Shown here in pieces: positions 17,607 through 27,064 of a stretch of DNA of 64,000 nt; position 1 is the stretch's first letter, and the number at the start of each line of letters is the position of its first letter. A program made the position numbers and the translations under genes. Below the pieces are notes generated by a model. The model saw only the letters and a program-made list of their open reading frames with translations. It searched no databases and had not been told where the DNA came from. The DNA is from Eubacteriales bacterium. Lineage in GTDB: Bacteria > Bacillota > Clostridia > Lachnospirales > Lachnospiraceae. The stretch covers positions 97,103-161,102 of the forward strand of contig JAUNJF010000004.1 of NCBI GenBank assembly GCA_030533405.1, written 5' to 3'.

Positions 17607-19412
17607 ATGAATTGCGTAAATGAGAGAATAAATAAGCTACGTCAGCTTATGAAGGAACATGGAATGGATGCGTATATCATTCCAACAGAGGATTATCATA
17701 ATTCGGAATATGTAGGTGAATATTTTAAAGCAAGAGAATATATGTCTGGATTTACGGGGTCTGCTGGAACGTTAGTGGTTTTAGCAGACCGTGCTGCTTT
17801 ATGGACAGATGGAAGATATTTTTTGCAGGCAGAAAGCCAGCTTGAGACATCTGAGATTGTATTAATGCGTGCAGGTCAGCCTGATGTACCAAAGATTGCA
17901 GAGTATTTAAAAGAACAATTACCAGCACATGGTGTCGTCGGATTTGATGGTAGAACGGTTAGTAATCGATTTGTTCGAGAGGTTATGGAGATTGCGGGAG
18001 ATAAAGCATTTTCGTTTGCAGGTGATGAAGATTTGGTGGACTTGGTATGGGAGAAACGTCCAAGTATTTCAAAAGAGCCTGTATGGAAAGTAGAAGACGA
18101 ATGGGTTGGAATGAACAGAAGTCAAAAACTTGCGATGGTGCGGGAGAAAATGCAGAAAAAGAAGACAGATGTGTTATTGGTGACGGCATTAGATGATATT
18201 GCCTGGCTACTTAATTTGAGGGGAGCAGATGTTGCTTATACCCCTGTGTTTTTGGCATACATGATGATTCGATTGGAAAGCGCAACGCTTTGTGTACATG
18301 AAGAAATTTTGTCTGAGAAAATTGTAAATGAATTAAAAGAGAATGGGATTGACATCATGCCTTATGACGCAGTGGATGCTTTGGTAAAAGAAATTGCAGA
18401 GGAACAGGTGGTTTGGGTAGAGGAAGGACAGGTGAATTATCATCTGACAAACTGTATTCCTGCGTCTGTGAAAAAATATAATGCGATCAATCCGATTGTT
18501 GGCATGAAAGCAAAAAAGACAGTACAGGAGATGGAACATATTTGCGAGGCACATATCAAAGATGGTGTGGCTGTTACCAAATTTATTTACTGGTTAAAAC
18601 AACAGGTAAAAACATCTAAGGTGACAGAGTGCTCGGCTGCTACGAAATTATTGGAGTTTCGAAAGCAAATGGATGGATTTCTGGATCAAAGTTTTGACCC
18701 GATTATTGCATATGGAGCGCACGGTGCGATTATTCATTATTCTGCAACGGAGCAGACAGATGCAGTTATGGAAGCAAAGGGACTTTGCCTTGCAGATACA
18801 GGTGGACATTATAAAGAGGGAACAACGGATATTACAAGAACAATTGCGTTGGGTCCTGTAACAGAAGAAGAAAAAAGGGCATTTACACTTGTATTAAAGG
18901 GAAATTTGAATCTGGGTGCTGCAGTATTTATGGAGGGCTGCTGTGGACAGAACTTGGATTATCTTGCAAGAAAACCGCTTTGGGAGCACCAGTTGGATTT
19001 TAATCATGGAACGGGACATGGTGTTGGATATATTTTAAATGTACATGAAGGCCCACAACGAATTCACTGGAGAATTACCAAGGATACCCATGCTGTGCCG
19101 TTAGAAGAGGGGATGTTGATCTCGAATGAGCCAGGATTGTATATTCCAGGGCAATTCGGCATACGTCATGAAAACTTGGTGTTATGTCGTAAGGGTGAGA
19201 AAAATGATTATGGGCAGTTTATGTATTTTGAAACAGTAACTATGGTGCCGTTTGACCGTGAGGCGATAGACTGTGATTTAATGACGAAAGAAGAACTGGA
19301 ACTGTTGAATGCATATCACAAAAAGGTTTACGAAAAATTGGTGCCATATATGAACAAAGAGGAAGCTGCATGGTTGAAAGAGGCAACTTCCCCACTTAGT
19401 CTATCGAAATAA
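17607..19412 (+). CDS. Xaa-Pro aminopeptidase (M24B, aminopeptidase P family)
   Basis: 601-residue cytosolic peptidase with three domains: two creatinase-like N-terminal domains (start NERINKLRQLMKEHGMDAYI; TGSAGTLVV) and a C-terminal pita-bread catalytic domain. Metal ligands are visible in order: Asp in LADTGGHY, Asp in GTTDITRTI, His in NHGTGHGVGY, Glu in ISNEPGLY, and Glu in FETVTMVP. It releases N-terminal residues preceding proline. The start at 17607 follows AGAAAGGG; the frame extends back into the short palindromic repeat, which is unlikely to be coding. Length is that of the eukaryote-like long form. Confidence 0.92.
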   Translation: MNCVNERINKLRQLMKEHGMDAYIIPTEDYHNSEYVGEYFKAREYMSGFTGSAGTLVVLADRAALWTDGRYFLQAESQLETSEIVLMRAGQPDVPKIAEYLKEQLPAHGVVGFDGRTVSNRFVREVMEIAGDKAFSFAGDEDLVDLVWEKRPSISKEPVWKVEDEWVGMNRSQKLAMVREKMQKKKTDVLLVTALDDIAWLLNLRGADVAYTPVFLAYMMIRLESATLCVHEEILSEKIVNELKENGIDIMPYDAVDALVKEIAEEQVVWVEEGQVNYHLTNCIPASVKKYNAINPIVGMKAKKTVQEMEHICEAHIKDGVAVTKFIYWLKQQVKTSKVTECSAATKLLEFRKQMDGFLDQSFDPIIAYGAHGAIIHYSATEQTDAVMEAKGLCLADTGGHYKEGTTDITRTIALGPVTEEEKRAFTLVLKGNLNLGAAVFMEGCCGQNLDYLARKPLWEHQLDFNHGTGHGVGYILNVHEGPQRIHWRITKDTHAVPLEEGMLISNEPGLYIPGQFGIRHENLVLCRKGEKNDYGQFMYFETVTMVPFDREAIDCDLMTKEELELLNAYHKKVYEKLVPYMNKEEAAWLKEATSPLSLSK

Positions 19413-19421
19413 TATAAAAGA

Positions 19422-20180
19422 CTATTCCGATTGTGTCCAATGTTTTCGATAGTGGACTTTTCGATAGTTGCTAGGTGTTGTTCCCGTATGCTTATGAAAA
19501 GAACTGGCAAAATGACTGTTGTCTGAAAAGGATAGATATTGCGCGATTTCGCTGCAAGTGAATTCCGAGTACATCAACATTTGTTTTGCCGTTTCTATTT
19601 TTTTGCTTGCAATAAATTGTGAAATTGTTTGTCCCATTTCACGGTGAAATAGTTTGCTAAAATAACTGCGTTCTAATCCTAAATAATCGGCAACATCTGC
19701 TACCTGTATATTTTCGTGCAGGTGATCGTAGATGTAATCCATTGCTTTGATGCAGTGTACGGAAATGATTTGCTGTTTTTGTAGCTTTTTCATGCGTTTT
19801 GCGTAATCAAAGATGACATCATGATGAATCTTGCGGGCACCTGCTTCATCAACGCATTCATCAATGGCCTTAATATAGGAATCGCTAAGCGCATAGCTTT
19901 CCTGTTCTGACATGCCATTTTCAATGCAAAACCGTGAAATCATTGTAATGGATACAATAATATGATACTTCAGATTTCGCAAAGGATTGTCTGACAAGAT
20001 ACCACGTTCTTTGCTGTTGACGGATTCATAGTCTGTACGGGCTTCTAATGCCTTGATATCACCAGCGCTAACCAACTGATAAAATGCCAACTCTGAATCG
20101 TATGTGGGATGAATGATTCCGTATTCTCGTTGAACAAACTGTTTGTTCATCAATTCTATATGCATTTGGTTGTGTTGCAT
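19422..20180 (-). CDS. AraC family transcriptional regulator
   Basis: 252 residues. The N-terminal about 145 residues form a helical domain of the type seen in Clostridial AraC regulators without a cupin. The C-terminal HTH_18 pair reads IQVADVADYLGLERSYFSKLF (first helix-turn-helix) and CSEIAQYLSFSDNSHFASSF (second), with the typical GTTPSNYRK end. The start at 20180 has GGAGG seven bases upstream on the minus strand; the open frame reaches seven residues further. It is divergent from the GH5 gene, 120 bp apart, which makes that gene its likely target. Convergent and nearly touching with the aminopeptidase. Confidence 0.88.
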   Translation of the reverse strand: MQHNQMHIELMNKQFVQREYGIIHPTYDSELAFYQLVSAGDIKALEARTDYESVNSKERGILSDNPLRNLKYHIIVSITMISRFCIENGMSEQESYALSDSYIKAIDECVDEAGARKIHHDVIFDYAKRMKKLQKQQIISVHCIKAMDYIYDHLHENIQVADVADYLGLERSYFSKLFHREMGQTISQFIASKKIETAKQMLMYSEFTCSEIAQYLSFSDNSHFASSFHKHTGTTPSNYRKVHYRKHWTQSE

Positions 20181-20300
20181 AAGTACCTCCAATATAGACA
20201 CGAATTTAATAATTAAACAACATATATTATATCATGTCTGTATATGAAATGATAGAATAACCTCATCAGATACGGAAAAACATATATGGAGGTAGCGAAT

Positions 20301-21332
20301 ATGAGATCATTAAAGGGTTTTCAAAAAGGTGTAAACTTAGGCGGTTGGTTGTCACAGGGTCCAAAGGATAAAGAGCATTTGGATACATTTATTGTGGAAG
20401 CGGATATTGAAAAAATTGCATCATGGGGCGTGGATCATGTTCGTTTGCCACTTGATTATGAGAATGTAGAAAATGAAGATGGAACGGAAAAAGAAAGTGG
20501 ATATCAGTATGTGGATAACTGCATTGCATGGTGCCGAAAATACAATTTGAATATTGTATTGGATTTGCACAAAACCTATGGATATTCATTTGATGACTTA
20601 GAGTATTCTAGTGACTTTTTTGATGATAAAGCATTACAGGATCGCTTTATTGCATTGTGGGATCGCTTAAGTAATCGTTATGCAAAGGATGCAGATATTA
20701 TGATGTTTGAATTACTCAATGAAGTAGTTCGATTTGATGTGATTGAGCAATGGAATGCGATTGCTGCACGAGCAACAGAAACCATTCGAAAAAACAGTAA
20801 AACAGCAAAGATTTTGTATGGTGGTGTGGGTTACAATGCAGTAACCTCTATCAAATATTTACTTCCAACAACAGATGAGAATATTGTTTATAATTTTCAC
20901 TGCTATGAACCAATGATTTTTACACATCAGACTGCACATTGGATGGATCAGATGCCAAGTGATTTTCATATTTCGTATCCGGGAGATTTTGATGAATATA
21001 TGGAAAAATCAAAGTCGATTATGGGTGCCATGACTGGCGCATTGGCTGATGAGGGAATTACATTGACCTCTCTTGGACCAGAGTTTTTTGAAGTCATGTT
21101 CAAGGATGCAATCGATGTTTCAGTTGAGAGAGATATTCCAATTTATTGTGGAGAATATGGTGTCATTGACCAGGCGAATCCAGAAGATACAGTGAAGTGG
21201 TTTCAGGATATTCATGCAGCGTTTGAAAAATTTGGTATTGGAAGAGCCGCATGGAGTTATAAACAGATGGATTTTGGGTTATCAGATGATCATTATAAGC
21301 CAGTTATTGATCAATTGATTCAATATCTATAA
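20301..21332 (+). CDS. Glycoside hydrolase family 5-like glucanase, cytosolic
   Basis: 343-residue TIM-barrel of the GH5 (endoglucanase/exo-1,3-glucanase) type. KGVNLGGWLS is the conserved start, followed by VDHVRLPLDYE. Acid/base Glu141 is in FELLNEVV and nucleophile Glu285 in IYCGEYGV. No signal peptide is present, so it probably acts on imported oligosaccharides rather than on polymer outside. GGAGGTAGCG precedes ATG 20301. The divergent AraC gene suggests substrate-dependent control. Specificity (beta-1,4 glucan, mannan or beta-1,3 glucan) cannot be read from the sequence. Confidence 0.85.
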   Translation: MRSLKGFQKGVNLGGWLSQGPKDKEHLDTFIVEADIEKIASWGVDHVRLPLDYENVENEDGTEKESGYQYVDNCIAWCRKYNLNIVLDLHKTYGYSFDDLEYSSDFFDDKALQDRFIALWDRLSNRYAKDADIMMFELLNEVVRFDVIEQWNAIAARATETIRKNSKTAKILYGGVGYNAVTSIKYLLPTTDENIVYNFHCYEPMIFTHQTAHWMDQMPSDFHISYPGDFDEYMEKSKSIMGAMTGALADEGITLTSLGPEFFEVMFKDAIDVSVERDIPIYCGEYGVIDQANPEDTVKWFQDIHAAFEKFGIGRAAWSYKQMDFGLSDDHYKPVIDQLIQYL

Positions 21333-21393
21333 AGAAAAAGTCCTGTTTTGCAGGCAGATTTACAACTTGATAATCTCGAGTAATTCGTTAAAT

Positions 21394-21452
21394 AAAGGGG
21401 CGAAAATGCATATCTATTGGGTGGGATGTTACAGGCATTTTCGTCCCCTTTT
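21394..21452. terminator. Long stem-loop terminator after the GH5 gene
   Basis: AAAGGGGCGAAAATGC (21394-21409) pairs with GCATTTTCGTCCCCTTTT (21435-21452), with a single bulged base. A run of T ends the 3' arm. It overlaps the -35 region of the trkA promoter by its last bases. Confidence 0.85.
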
Positions 21453-21454
21453 GA

Positions 21455-21482
21455 TTGCTATTTATACAGAATATGGTATAAT
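21455..21482 (+). promoter_or_regulatory. Promoter of trkA-trkH
   Basis: TTGCTA (21455-21460), a 16-base spacer, and TATAAT (21477-21482), 54 bases before the trkA start. Confidence 0.65.
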
Positions 21483-21535
21483 TAAATTTTATAAAAGCAA
21501 TGGTATGATTTGGTTGTTTTGGAGGATGTTGGTAT

Positions 21536-22894
21536 ATGAAGATTTTAATTGCAGGTGATGGTAAAGTAGGAATGACACTTGCTAAAAAATTATTATTAGA
21601 AGACAATGATGTGACGCTGATTGATATCAATCAATCTGTATTAGATAGTACAGTGGAGCGAATAGATGTTATGACGCTGCAGGGAAATGCGGCTTCCATG
21701 GAAGTATTGAAGCAGGCAGGTGTTATGAACGCAGATTTACTGATTGCTGTGACAAGTGCGGATGAGATTAATCTGCTTTGTTGTATGACAGCACACATTT
21801 TAAATAAAAAGCTTCACACAATTGCCAGAATGCGTAACCCAGAGTATGGAGATCAGATTTATGAAATGCGGGACGTGTTTGGCTTATCTATGACAGTGAA
21901 TCCAGAACGACAGGCTGCACTGGAGATTGAACGTTTGTTAAAGTATCCAGGTTTTCTAAAGAGAGATACCTTTGCAAAGGGAAGAGTTGAGATTGTAGAG
22001 CTTCGTATTGATGAGGAAAGTAAGCTTTGCGGCGTCCCACTTTATGATATGGGATCGATTGTAAAATGTAAGGTTTTGATTTGTGCAGTAAGTCGCGATT
22101 GTGAAGTGTTTATTCCAGGTGGTGATTATGTGTTCAAACAGGGTGATCGTATCTTTGTTACGGCAGCTTCCGATCATCTTACGACGTTGTTGCGTAATCT
22201 TGGAATTGTACAGCACAAGGTGAAAAATGTGCTTTTATGTGGTGGTGGTGGTGTCAGTTTTTATCTGGCACAACAGTTGGAAAAAAGCGGAATCAATGTG
22301 CAGTTGATTGAACAGGATGAGAAACGTTGCATAGAGCTTGCGTGCCAGTTGCCACAGATTAATGTCATTCATGGAGATGCCAGTAACCAGTTCCTTTTGG
22401 AAAGTGAAGGAATTAATGATTGCGATGCATTGGTAACCATGACTGGTTTAGATGAAATGAACATGATTATTTCTTTGTTTGGAACAAGATGTAAGGTGCC
22501 ACAGATTATTACAAAGGTGGATCACACAGAGAATAATATACAAGATAGTTTACCGATTGGTAGTGTGGTGTGTCCAAAGGATTTATGTTGTACGAATATC
22601 GTGCGATATGTGCGTGCGATGCAGAATGCCGTAGGTGCTGCAATTACGATGCACACGATTGCAGATGGACAGGCAGAGGCAATGGAATTTATGGTGGATG
22701 ATAATACACAACATTGTGGGGAACCGTTGAAAAATTTACCGATTCGTAAAAACGTTTTGATTGCATGTATTACTTCGGGAAGAAGAACCGATATTCCAAA
22801 CGGTGATTCCACATTCCGCAAGGGTGATCGTATCATTGTTGTGTCAAGTGGCGATCAGGTGATTAAGCAATTGAATGACATTTTTGTAGGCTAG
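21536..22894 (+). CDS. trkA: Trk potassium uptake regulatory subunit TrkA
   Basis: 452-residue cytosolic gating ring subunit with two RCK repeats. Each RCK_N Rossmann unit is visible (ILIAGDGKVGMTLAKKL at the start and VLLCGGGGVSFYLAQQL near residue 235), each followed by an RCK_C domain (VELRIDEESKLCGVPL; FMVDDNTQHCGEPLKNLP). It binds NAD(H) or ATP and controls the TrkH channel encoded 17 bp downstream. GGAGG precedes ATG 21536. Confidence 0.95.
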   Translation: MKILIAGDGKVGMTLAKKLLLEDNDVTLIDINQSVLDSTVERIDVMTLQGNAASMEVLKQAGVMNADLLIAVTSADEINLLCCMTAHILNKKLHTIARMRNPEYGDQIYEMRDVFGLSMTVNPERQAALEIERLLKYPGFLKRDTFAKGRVEIVELRIDEESKLCGVPLYDMGSIVKCKVLICAVSRDCEVFIPGGDYVFKQGDRIFVTAASDHLTTLLRNLGIVQHKVKNVLLCGGGGVSFYLAQQLEKSGINVQLIEQDEKRCIELACQLPQINVIHGDASNQFLLESEGINDCDALVTMTGLDEMNMIISLFGTRCKVPQIITKVDHTENNIQDSLPIGSVVCPKDLCCTNIVRYVRAMQNAVGAAITMHTIADGQAEAMEFMVDDNTQHCGEPLKNLPIRKNVLIACITSGRRTDIPNGDSTFRKGDRIIVVSSGDQVIKQLNDIFVG

Positions 22895-22911
22895 AATGGA
22901 GGCAATGACGT

Positions 22912-24366
22912 ATGAATTATAAAATGCTGGGTCGTTTGATTTCCCAGATTTTGTTAGTGGAAGCCGTGTTTATGCTACCGGCACTATTTATCAGTTTGCA
23001 TGACAGACAATGGGGTGCCTCAAAAGCATTTGCATATACGATTTTGATTATTGCGATTGTAGCAGGTGGAATGTTTGCAGTGTGCAGAAATGCACAAAAG
23101 AAGATATATGCTAGAGAGGGCTTGGTTTGTGTAGGCGTCAGTTGGATATTTATGTCCGTTTTAGGCTGTTTGCCATTTTATTTTTCAGGTGAAATTCCAC
23201 ATTTTATTGATGCATTATTTGAGATTGTATCTGGTTTTACAACAACAGGAGCATCTATTTTGTCTAATGTAGAGGCGCTTTCCAGAGGTATTATGTACTG
23301 GAGAAGCTTTAGTCATTGGATTGGTGGAATGGGTGTGTTGGTATTTTTGCTTGCAGTGGTTCCGGTAGCGGGACAGGGAAGTGGATTTACGATGCATTTG
23401 TTAAGAGCAGAAAGTCCGGGTCCGAATGTCGGAAAGCTGGTGCCAAGAATGGGGCAGACAGCAAAGATTTTATATATGATGTATGTATTGCTTACCATTT
23501 TGAATATCGTGTTTTTGATGTTTGGTGGTTTGCCATTGTTTGATTCTGTATGTATCGGAATTGGAACAGCCGGAACAGGTGGATTTGGCATTAAAAATGA
23601 CAGTATAGCAAGCTACAGTCCGTATATTCAAAATGTATGTACAGTATTTATGATTTTGTTTGGTGTGAATTTTAGCTGTTATTATTTACTGCTCATCAAA
23701 GAGTGGAAAGCGGTGTTTAAGGATGAAGAGCTTCGCATGTACATTGGTGTGATTTTGGGTAGTGTTGCCATTATTTCGTGCAATGTTCGTGGTATGTATG
23801 CAACGTTGGAAGAAACAGTGCGTCATGTGTTTTTTCAGGTCGCAAGTATTATCACAACAACAGGTTTTGGTACGACAGACTTTGATTTGTGGCCGAGCCT
23901 GTCGAAGTCTATATTGCTATTTTTGATGGTGATTGGAGCCTGTGCAGGAAGTACAGGTGGTGGATTGAAATGCGGTCGTTTTCTTTTACTGGCGAAGAGT
24001 TTAAAGCGAAATATTCGTCAGGTGTTAGATCCGCAAAAGGTATCTGTTGTGCGTAATAACGGGCAGATGGTAAGTGAGAAGGTTTTGGATAATACCAATG
24101 CCTATTTGGTAGCGTATGCATTTATTGTGTTATTTAGTTTTGTTTTGGTATCGTTAGATGGTCAGAGTATGGAAACAAATGTGTCAGCTGTCATTGCATG
24201 CTTCAATAACATTGGACCAGGTTTTGATGCAGTAGGCGCAACCTGTAATTATAGTGTGTTTGGAACAGGAACAAAACTTGTTTTAATCATGGATATGTTA
24301 GCGGGAAGATTGGAGATTTTCCCAATCTTAATTTTGTTATCTAGACATACATGGAAGAGAAGATAA
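22912..24366 (+). CDS. trkH: Trk potassium channel subunit TrkH
   Basis: 484-residue integral membrane K+ transporter of the TrkH/KtrB superfamily, with eight or more hydrophobic segments and four P-loop regions that carry the selectivity glycines (VSGFTTTGASI, GIGTAGTGGFG, SIITTTGFGTTDF, CFNNIGPGFDAVG). GACAGSTGGG is the gate loop region. It ends with RLEIFPILILLSRHTWKRR, typical of the family. Co-transcribed with trkA. The GGDEF gene follows after 29 bp and may belong to the same transcript. Confidence 0.95.
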   Translation: MNYKMLGRLISQILLVEAVFMLPALFISLHDRQWGASKAFAYTILIIAIVAGGMFAVCRNAQKKIYAREGLVCVGVSWIFMSVLGCLPFYFSGEIPHFIDALFEIVSGFTTTGASILSNVEALSRGIMYWRSFSHWIGGMGVLVFLLAVVPVAGQGSGFTMHLLRAESPGPNVGKLVPRMGQTAKILYMMYVLLTILNIVFLMFGGLPLFDSVCIGIGTAGTGGFGIKNDSIASYSPYIQNVCTVFMILFGVNFSCYYLLLIKEWKAVFKDEELRMYIGVILGSVAIISCNVRGMYATLEETVRHVFFQVASIITTTGFGTTDFDLWPSLSKSILLFLMVIGACAGSTGGGLKCGRFLLLAKSLKRNIRQVLDPQKVSVVRNNGQMVSEKVLDNTNAYLVAYAFIVLFSFVLVSLDGQSMETNVSAVIACFNNIGPGFDAVGATCNYSVFGTGTKLVLIMDMLAGRLEIFPILILLSRHTWKRR

Positions 24367-24395
24367 AATGCTAAGGAGTAATGGGAGGTGATTGT

Positions 24396-26021
24396 ATGGA
24401 TAAAAAGTCGATAAGGGGATATATTGGCACATTAATTATTGTGGTTGTATTTGCTTTTTTGATGGGCAATGTCTATGATAATCACTATATTCAAAATCGT
24501 CCAGGGAATACCATTGAAAAATGGGAGGTTAAACCTGAGTTAAGAGATGGAGCGTTTTATTACACGATTTTACTTCCGAAAGATGGTTTAAATGGAGAGT
24601 CTGTTGCGTTTTCTACAAGACATGTAGAAGCTGAAGTTACGATAGAGGATGAATTGGTATATCAGTTAAAGGCGGCGAATCCGAAGTTTAATAAGTCAAC
24701 TGGTTATCGTTGGAATTTTGTGAAACTTAGTCAGGAGGATGAAGGTAAAACGATGACGATTTGCATCACCCCAGTTTATAAGGGCCCAAAACTAGATGAG
24801 TTTGTGTATTTTGGTGATGAATTTGATATTTATTTAAGTGTAATCGAAGAAAATGGAGTGCGCTTTGTGTTAGCATTGTTTATTTTAGTGATTGGTGTTA
24901 CGCTTTGTGTTTATTCCAATTGGATTATAGAGAAAAAGAATAGGGATGCAGCATTGAGTCATTTCTCGCTGTTTTCCATTTTGTTGGCGTTGTGGTCTCT
25001 AGCAGAGTCTCCAATTTGTGAATTGATACGACTTTGGCCGATTCAGACACTTGTTATTGACCATTATGCGCTCATGGTTATGCCGATGTCGTTTGCGATG
25101 TTTTTACGAAAGTTATTTCATTTAAATAATCGAAACTGGTATATATATACGTATTTTAATATTTTGGTAATTGTAATTCGTACTGTGCTACAGGCTACCT
25201 GTATTTTGGATTTAAGAGAAACACTTTGGATGACACAGATTTCTATTATGGTATTTGCAGCGCTTGGTATGAGCTGGGCAATTTCGATATTCCGCGGCAG
25301 GAAAATGACTACGAAATTGAAAAGAAACCTCATATGGATATCTTGTCTGTTTGGAGCAACCGTATTAGAACTCTTATTATTTATTGTATTTAAAAAGAGC
25401 AATATTGTTGGTATGATTGGATTTGTATGGTATGTTTGGGTTATGGCGATTGAAATGATTAATAAATCCCGTAAGAATTTGGAACGTGCACAGGAGGCTG
25501 AGGTATATAGAAAGCTTGCATTTACTGATGACTTAACTGGAACTTATAATCGTACAGCATTCCAGCGAGATATGGATGACCAATGGACAGTCAATGAAAA
25601 AACGGGTAAGAAGATTGTGAAACAAAACACAATATTTATGTTTGATTTGAATGATTTGAAAAAATGTAATGATACATATGGACATGAATATGGTGATCAA
25701 TATATTAAAATGATTTCAGAAGTATTGCTTCGGATTATTGGTGTGGATGGTCGTTGTTATCGAATTGGCGGTGACGAGTTTTGTGCCATCTTGCCAGATA
25801 TTTCGCAGAATGAGGCGGATAATAAATTGATTGGTATTACAAAGGATATTCAGGAATTGGACCGTAAGGGATTTGTAGTACCTGTTAGTTTGGCGATTGG
25901 ATATGCGATGTATAATCCACAATATGATGAAAGCTTAGAGGATACGATGAAACGTGCAGATATGTTGATGTATCAGAATAAGCAGCAAATGAAGAAAAAA
26001 AGACAAATGGCAAATGAATAA
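24396..26021 (+). CDS. Membrane diguanylate cyclase with 7TM sensor
   Basis: 541 residues. One N-terminal TM (about 5-25) is followed by an extracytoplasmic beta-rich domain of about 120 residues, then seven hydrophobic segments (about 150-350) resembling 7TMR-DISM receptors, then a GGDEF domain. The cyclase motif GGDEF is intact at 458-462 in YRIGGDEFCAIL; the upstream position for an RxxD inhibitory site does not match. It makes c-di-GMP in response to an unknown external signal. GGGAGGTG precedes ATG 24396. It lies between trkH and the amidase. Confidence 0.85.
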   Translation: MDKKSIRGYIGTLIIVVVFAFLMGNVYDNHYIQNRPGNTIEKWEVKPELRDGAFYYTILLPKDGLNGESVAFSTRHVEAEVTIEDELVYQLKAANPKFNKSTGYRWNFVKLSQEDEGKTMTICITPVYKGPKLDEFVYFGDEFDIYLSVIEENGVRFVLALFILVIGVTLCVYSNWIIEKKNRDAALSHFSLFSILLALWSLAESPICELIRLWPIQTLVIDHYALMVMPMSFAMFLRKLFHLNNRNWYIYTYFNILVIVIRTVLQATCILDLRETLWMTQISIMVFAALGMSWAISIFRGRKMTTKLKRNLIWISCLFGATVLELLLFIVFKKSNIVGMIGFVWYVWVMAIEMINKSRKNLERAQEAEVYRKLAFTDDLTGTYNRTAFQRDMDDQWTVNEKTGKKIVKQNTIFMFDLNDLKKCNDTYGHEYGDQYIKMISEVLLRIIGVDGRCYRIGGDEFCAILPDISQNEADNKLIGITKDIQELDRKGFVVPVSLAIGYAMYNPQYDESLEDTMKRADMLMYQNKQQMKKKRQMANE

Positions 26022-26083
26022 GTAACAGGATAATAGTCGATTGCATAGTATAATCTGAAGGAAATGGGAGCAAAGGTTATCAT

Positions 26084-26857
26084 ATGCAACCGACTATTAT
26101 TATTGATGCAGGGCATGGAGGATTTGATAACGGCGCAGTTTATAATGGAAGAAGAGAAAAGGATGATAATTTGCGTCTGGCTATGTTAGTGGGTGCACGC
26201 TTAGAACAGGATGGATTTCCAGTTATATATACGCGCACAACGGATGTGTATCAACGACCGGCAGAGAAGGCAACCATCGCAAACAATAGTGGTGGAGACT
26301 ATTTTGTATCGATTCACCGAAATGCGAGTCCGAATGCGAATATGTATAGTGGAATAGAGACGTTGGTGTTTAACGACAGCGGAATTCCTGCCCGTATGGC
26401 AAGAGCGGTGAATTCGGAGTTGGAGCGGGTTGGATTTACTAATTTAGGCGTATCTGTGCGACCAGAACTTGCAGTGTTAAGAAGAACAAGAATGCCAGCG
26501 ATTTTAGTAGAGGCAGGATTTATTAATACCGATGCGGATAACACATTGTTGGACGCCAATTATGAGGAGACAGCAAATGCAATTGCAAGAGGAATTGAAA
26601 ATGCAGTAGGAACGGGTACCAATGGTTCGGGAACACCGACACGATTTGGCGTGCAGGTTGGCTTGTTCCGTCGTTTTGAAAATGCACAGTATTTATTGAA
26701 TCAGTTAGTTGACCAGGGCTATCAGGTAGATGTGCGTGACTGGAGAGATTATTATGCTGTTGTCGTTGGTGATAAGGATAGTTTATCTGGCGCACAACAG
26801 TTAGAACGTGAACTTCGAGGAAAAGGATACGACACCTTGGTTGTAAATAATTCATGA
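26084..26857 (+). CDS. N-acetylmuramoyl-L-alanine amidase with SPOR domain
   Basis: 257 residues: Amidase_3 catalytic domain (about 1-175) followed by a linker (GTGTNGSGTPT) and a C-terminal SPOR-like domain (FGVQVGLFRRFENAQYLLNQ). Zinc ligands are the His in IDAGHGGFD, the Glu in GRREKDDN, and the His in FVSIHRNAS, with catalytic Glu in ILVEAGFI. It cleaves the MurNAc-L-Ala bond of peptidoglycan; SPOR domains bind denuded glycan. No signal peptide or TM is present, so release may need lysis (as with mother-cell amidases of CwlC type) or a non-classical route. Confidence 0.9.
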   Translation: MQPTIIIDAGHGGFDNGAVYNGRREKDDNLRLAMLVGARLEQDGFPVIYTRTTDVYQRPAEKATIANNSGGDYFVSIHRNASPNANMYSGIETLVFNDSGIPARMARAVNSELERVGFTNLGVSVRPELAVLRRTRMPAILVEAGFINTDADNTLLDANYEETANAIARGIENAVGTGTNGSGTPTRFGVQVGLFRRFENAQYLLNQLVDQGYQVDVRDWRDYYAVVVGDKDSLSGAQQLERELRGKGYDTLVVNNS

Positions 26858-26945
26858 TAGGATATAATTTCCATAAATGGTTAAAATTGTTACGATTAAT
26901 TTAAGAAAACTTAATAATATTAGGTCTAGAATTATTGATTGAATG

Positions 26946-26954
26946 TGCTATACT
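26946..26954 (+). promoter_or_regulatory. Extended -10 promoter of the deacetylase-dut pair
   Basis: TGCTATACT (26946-26954) is an extended -10 without an obvious -35, 111 bases before the deacetylase start. The rest of the 207-bp gap is AT-rich with no recognised feature. Confidence 0.45.
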
Positions 26955-27064
26955 AATAAATGTGAGCAGTTTACATAATGAATAAACTGTGGCGCTTTTG
27001 AATACGAAAGATAATGCCAAATCAAGTACCGATTTGGTTGTTGATAGATAAGAGGATAGGCAGA

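Noticed and set aside
19401-19467. CTATCGAAA with two TTTCGATAG copies between the aminopeptidase and araC ends
   Set aside because: Alternative pairings are possible, but the segments lie in coding ends, lack a proper T-run, and are short enough to be chance; noted only as a possible weak convergent terminator.
21367-21558. Plus-strand 63-residue frame upstream of trkA
   Set aside because: It runs through the GH5 terminator and the trkA promoter and overlaps the trkA start; no RBS.
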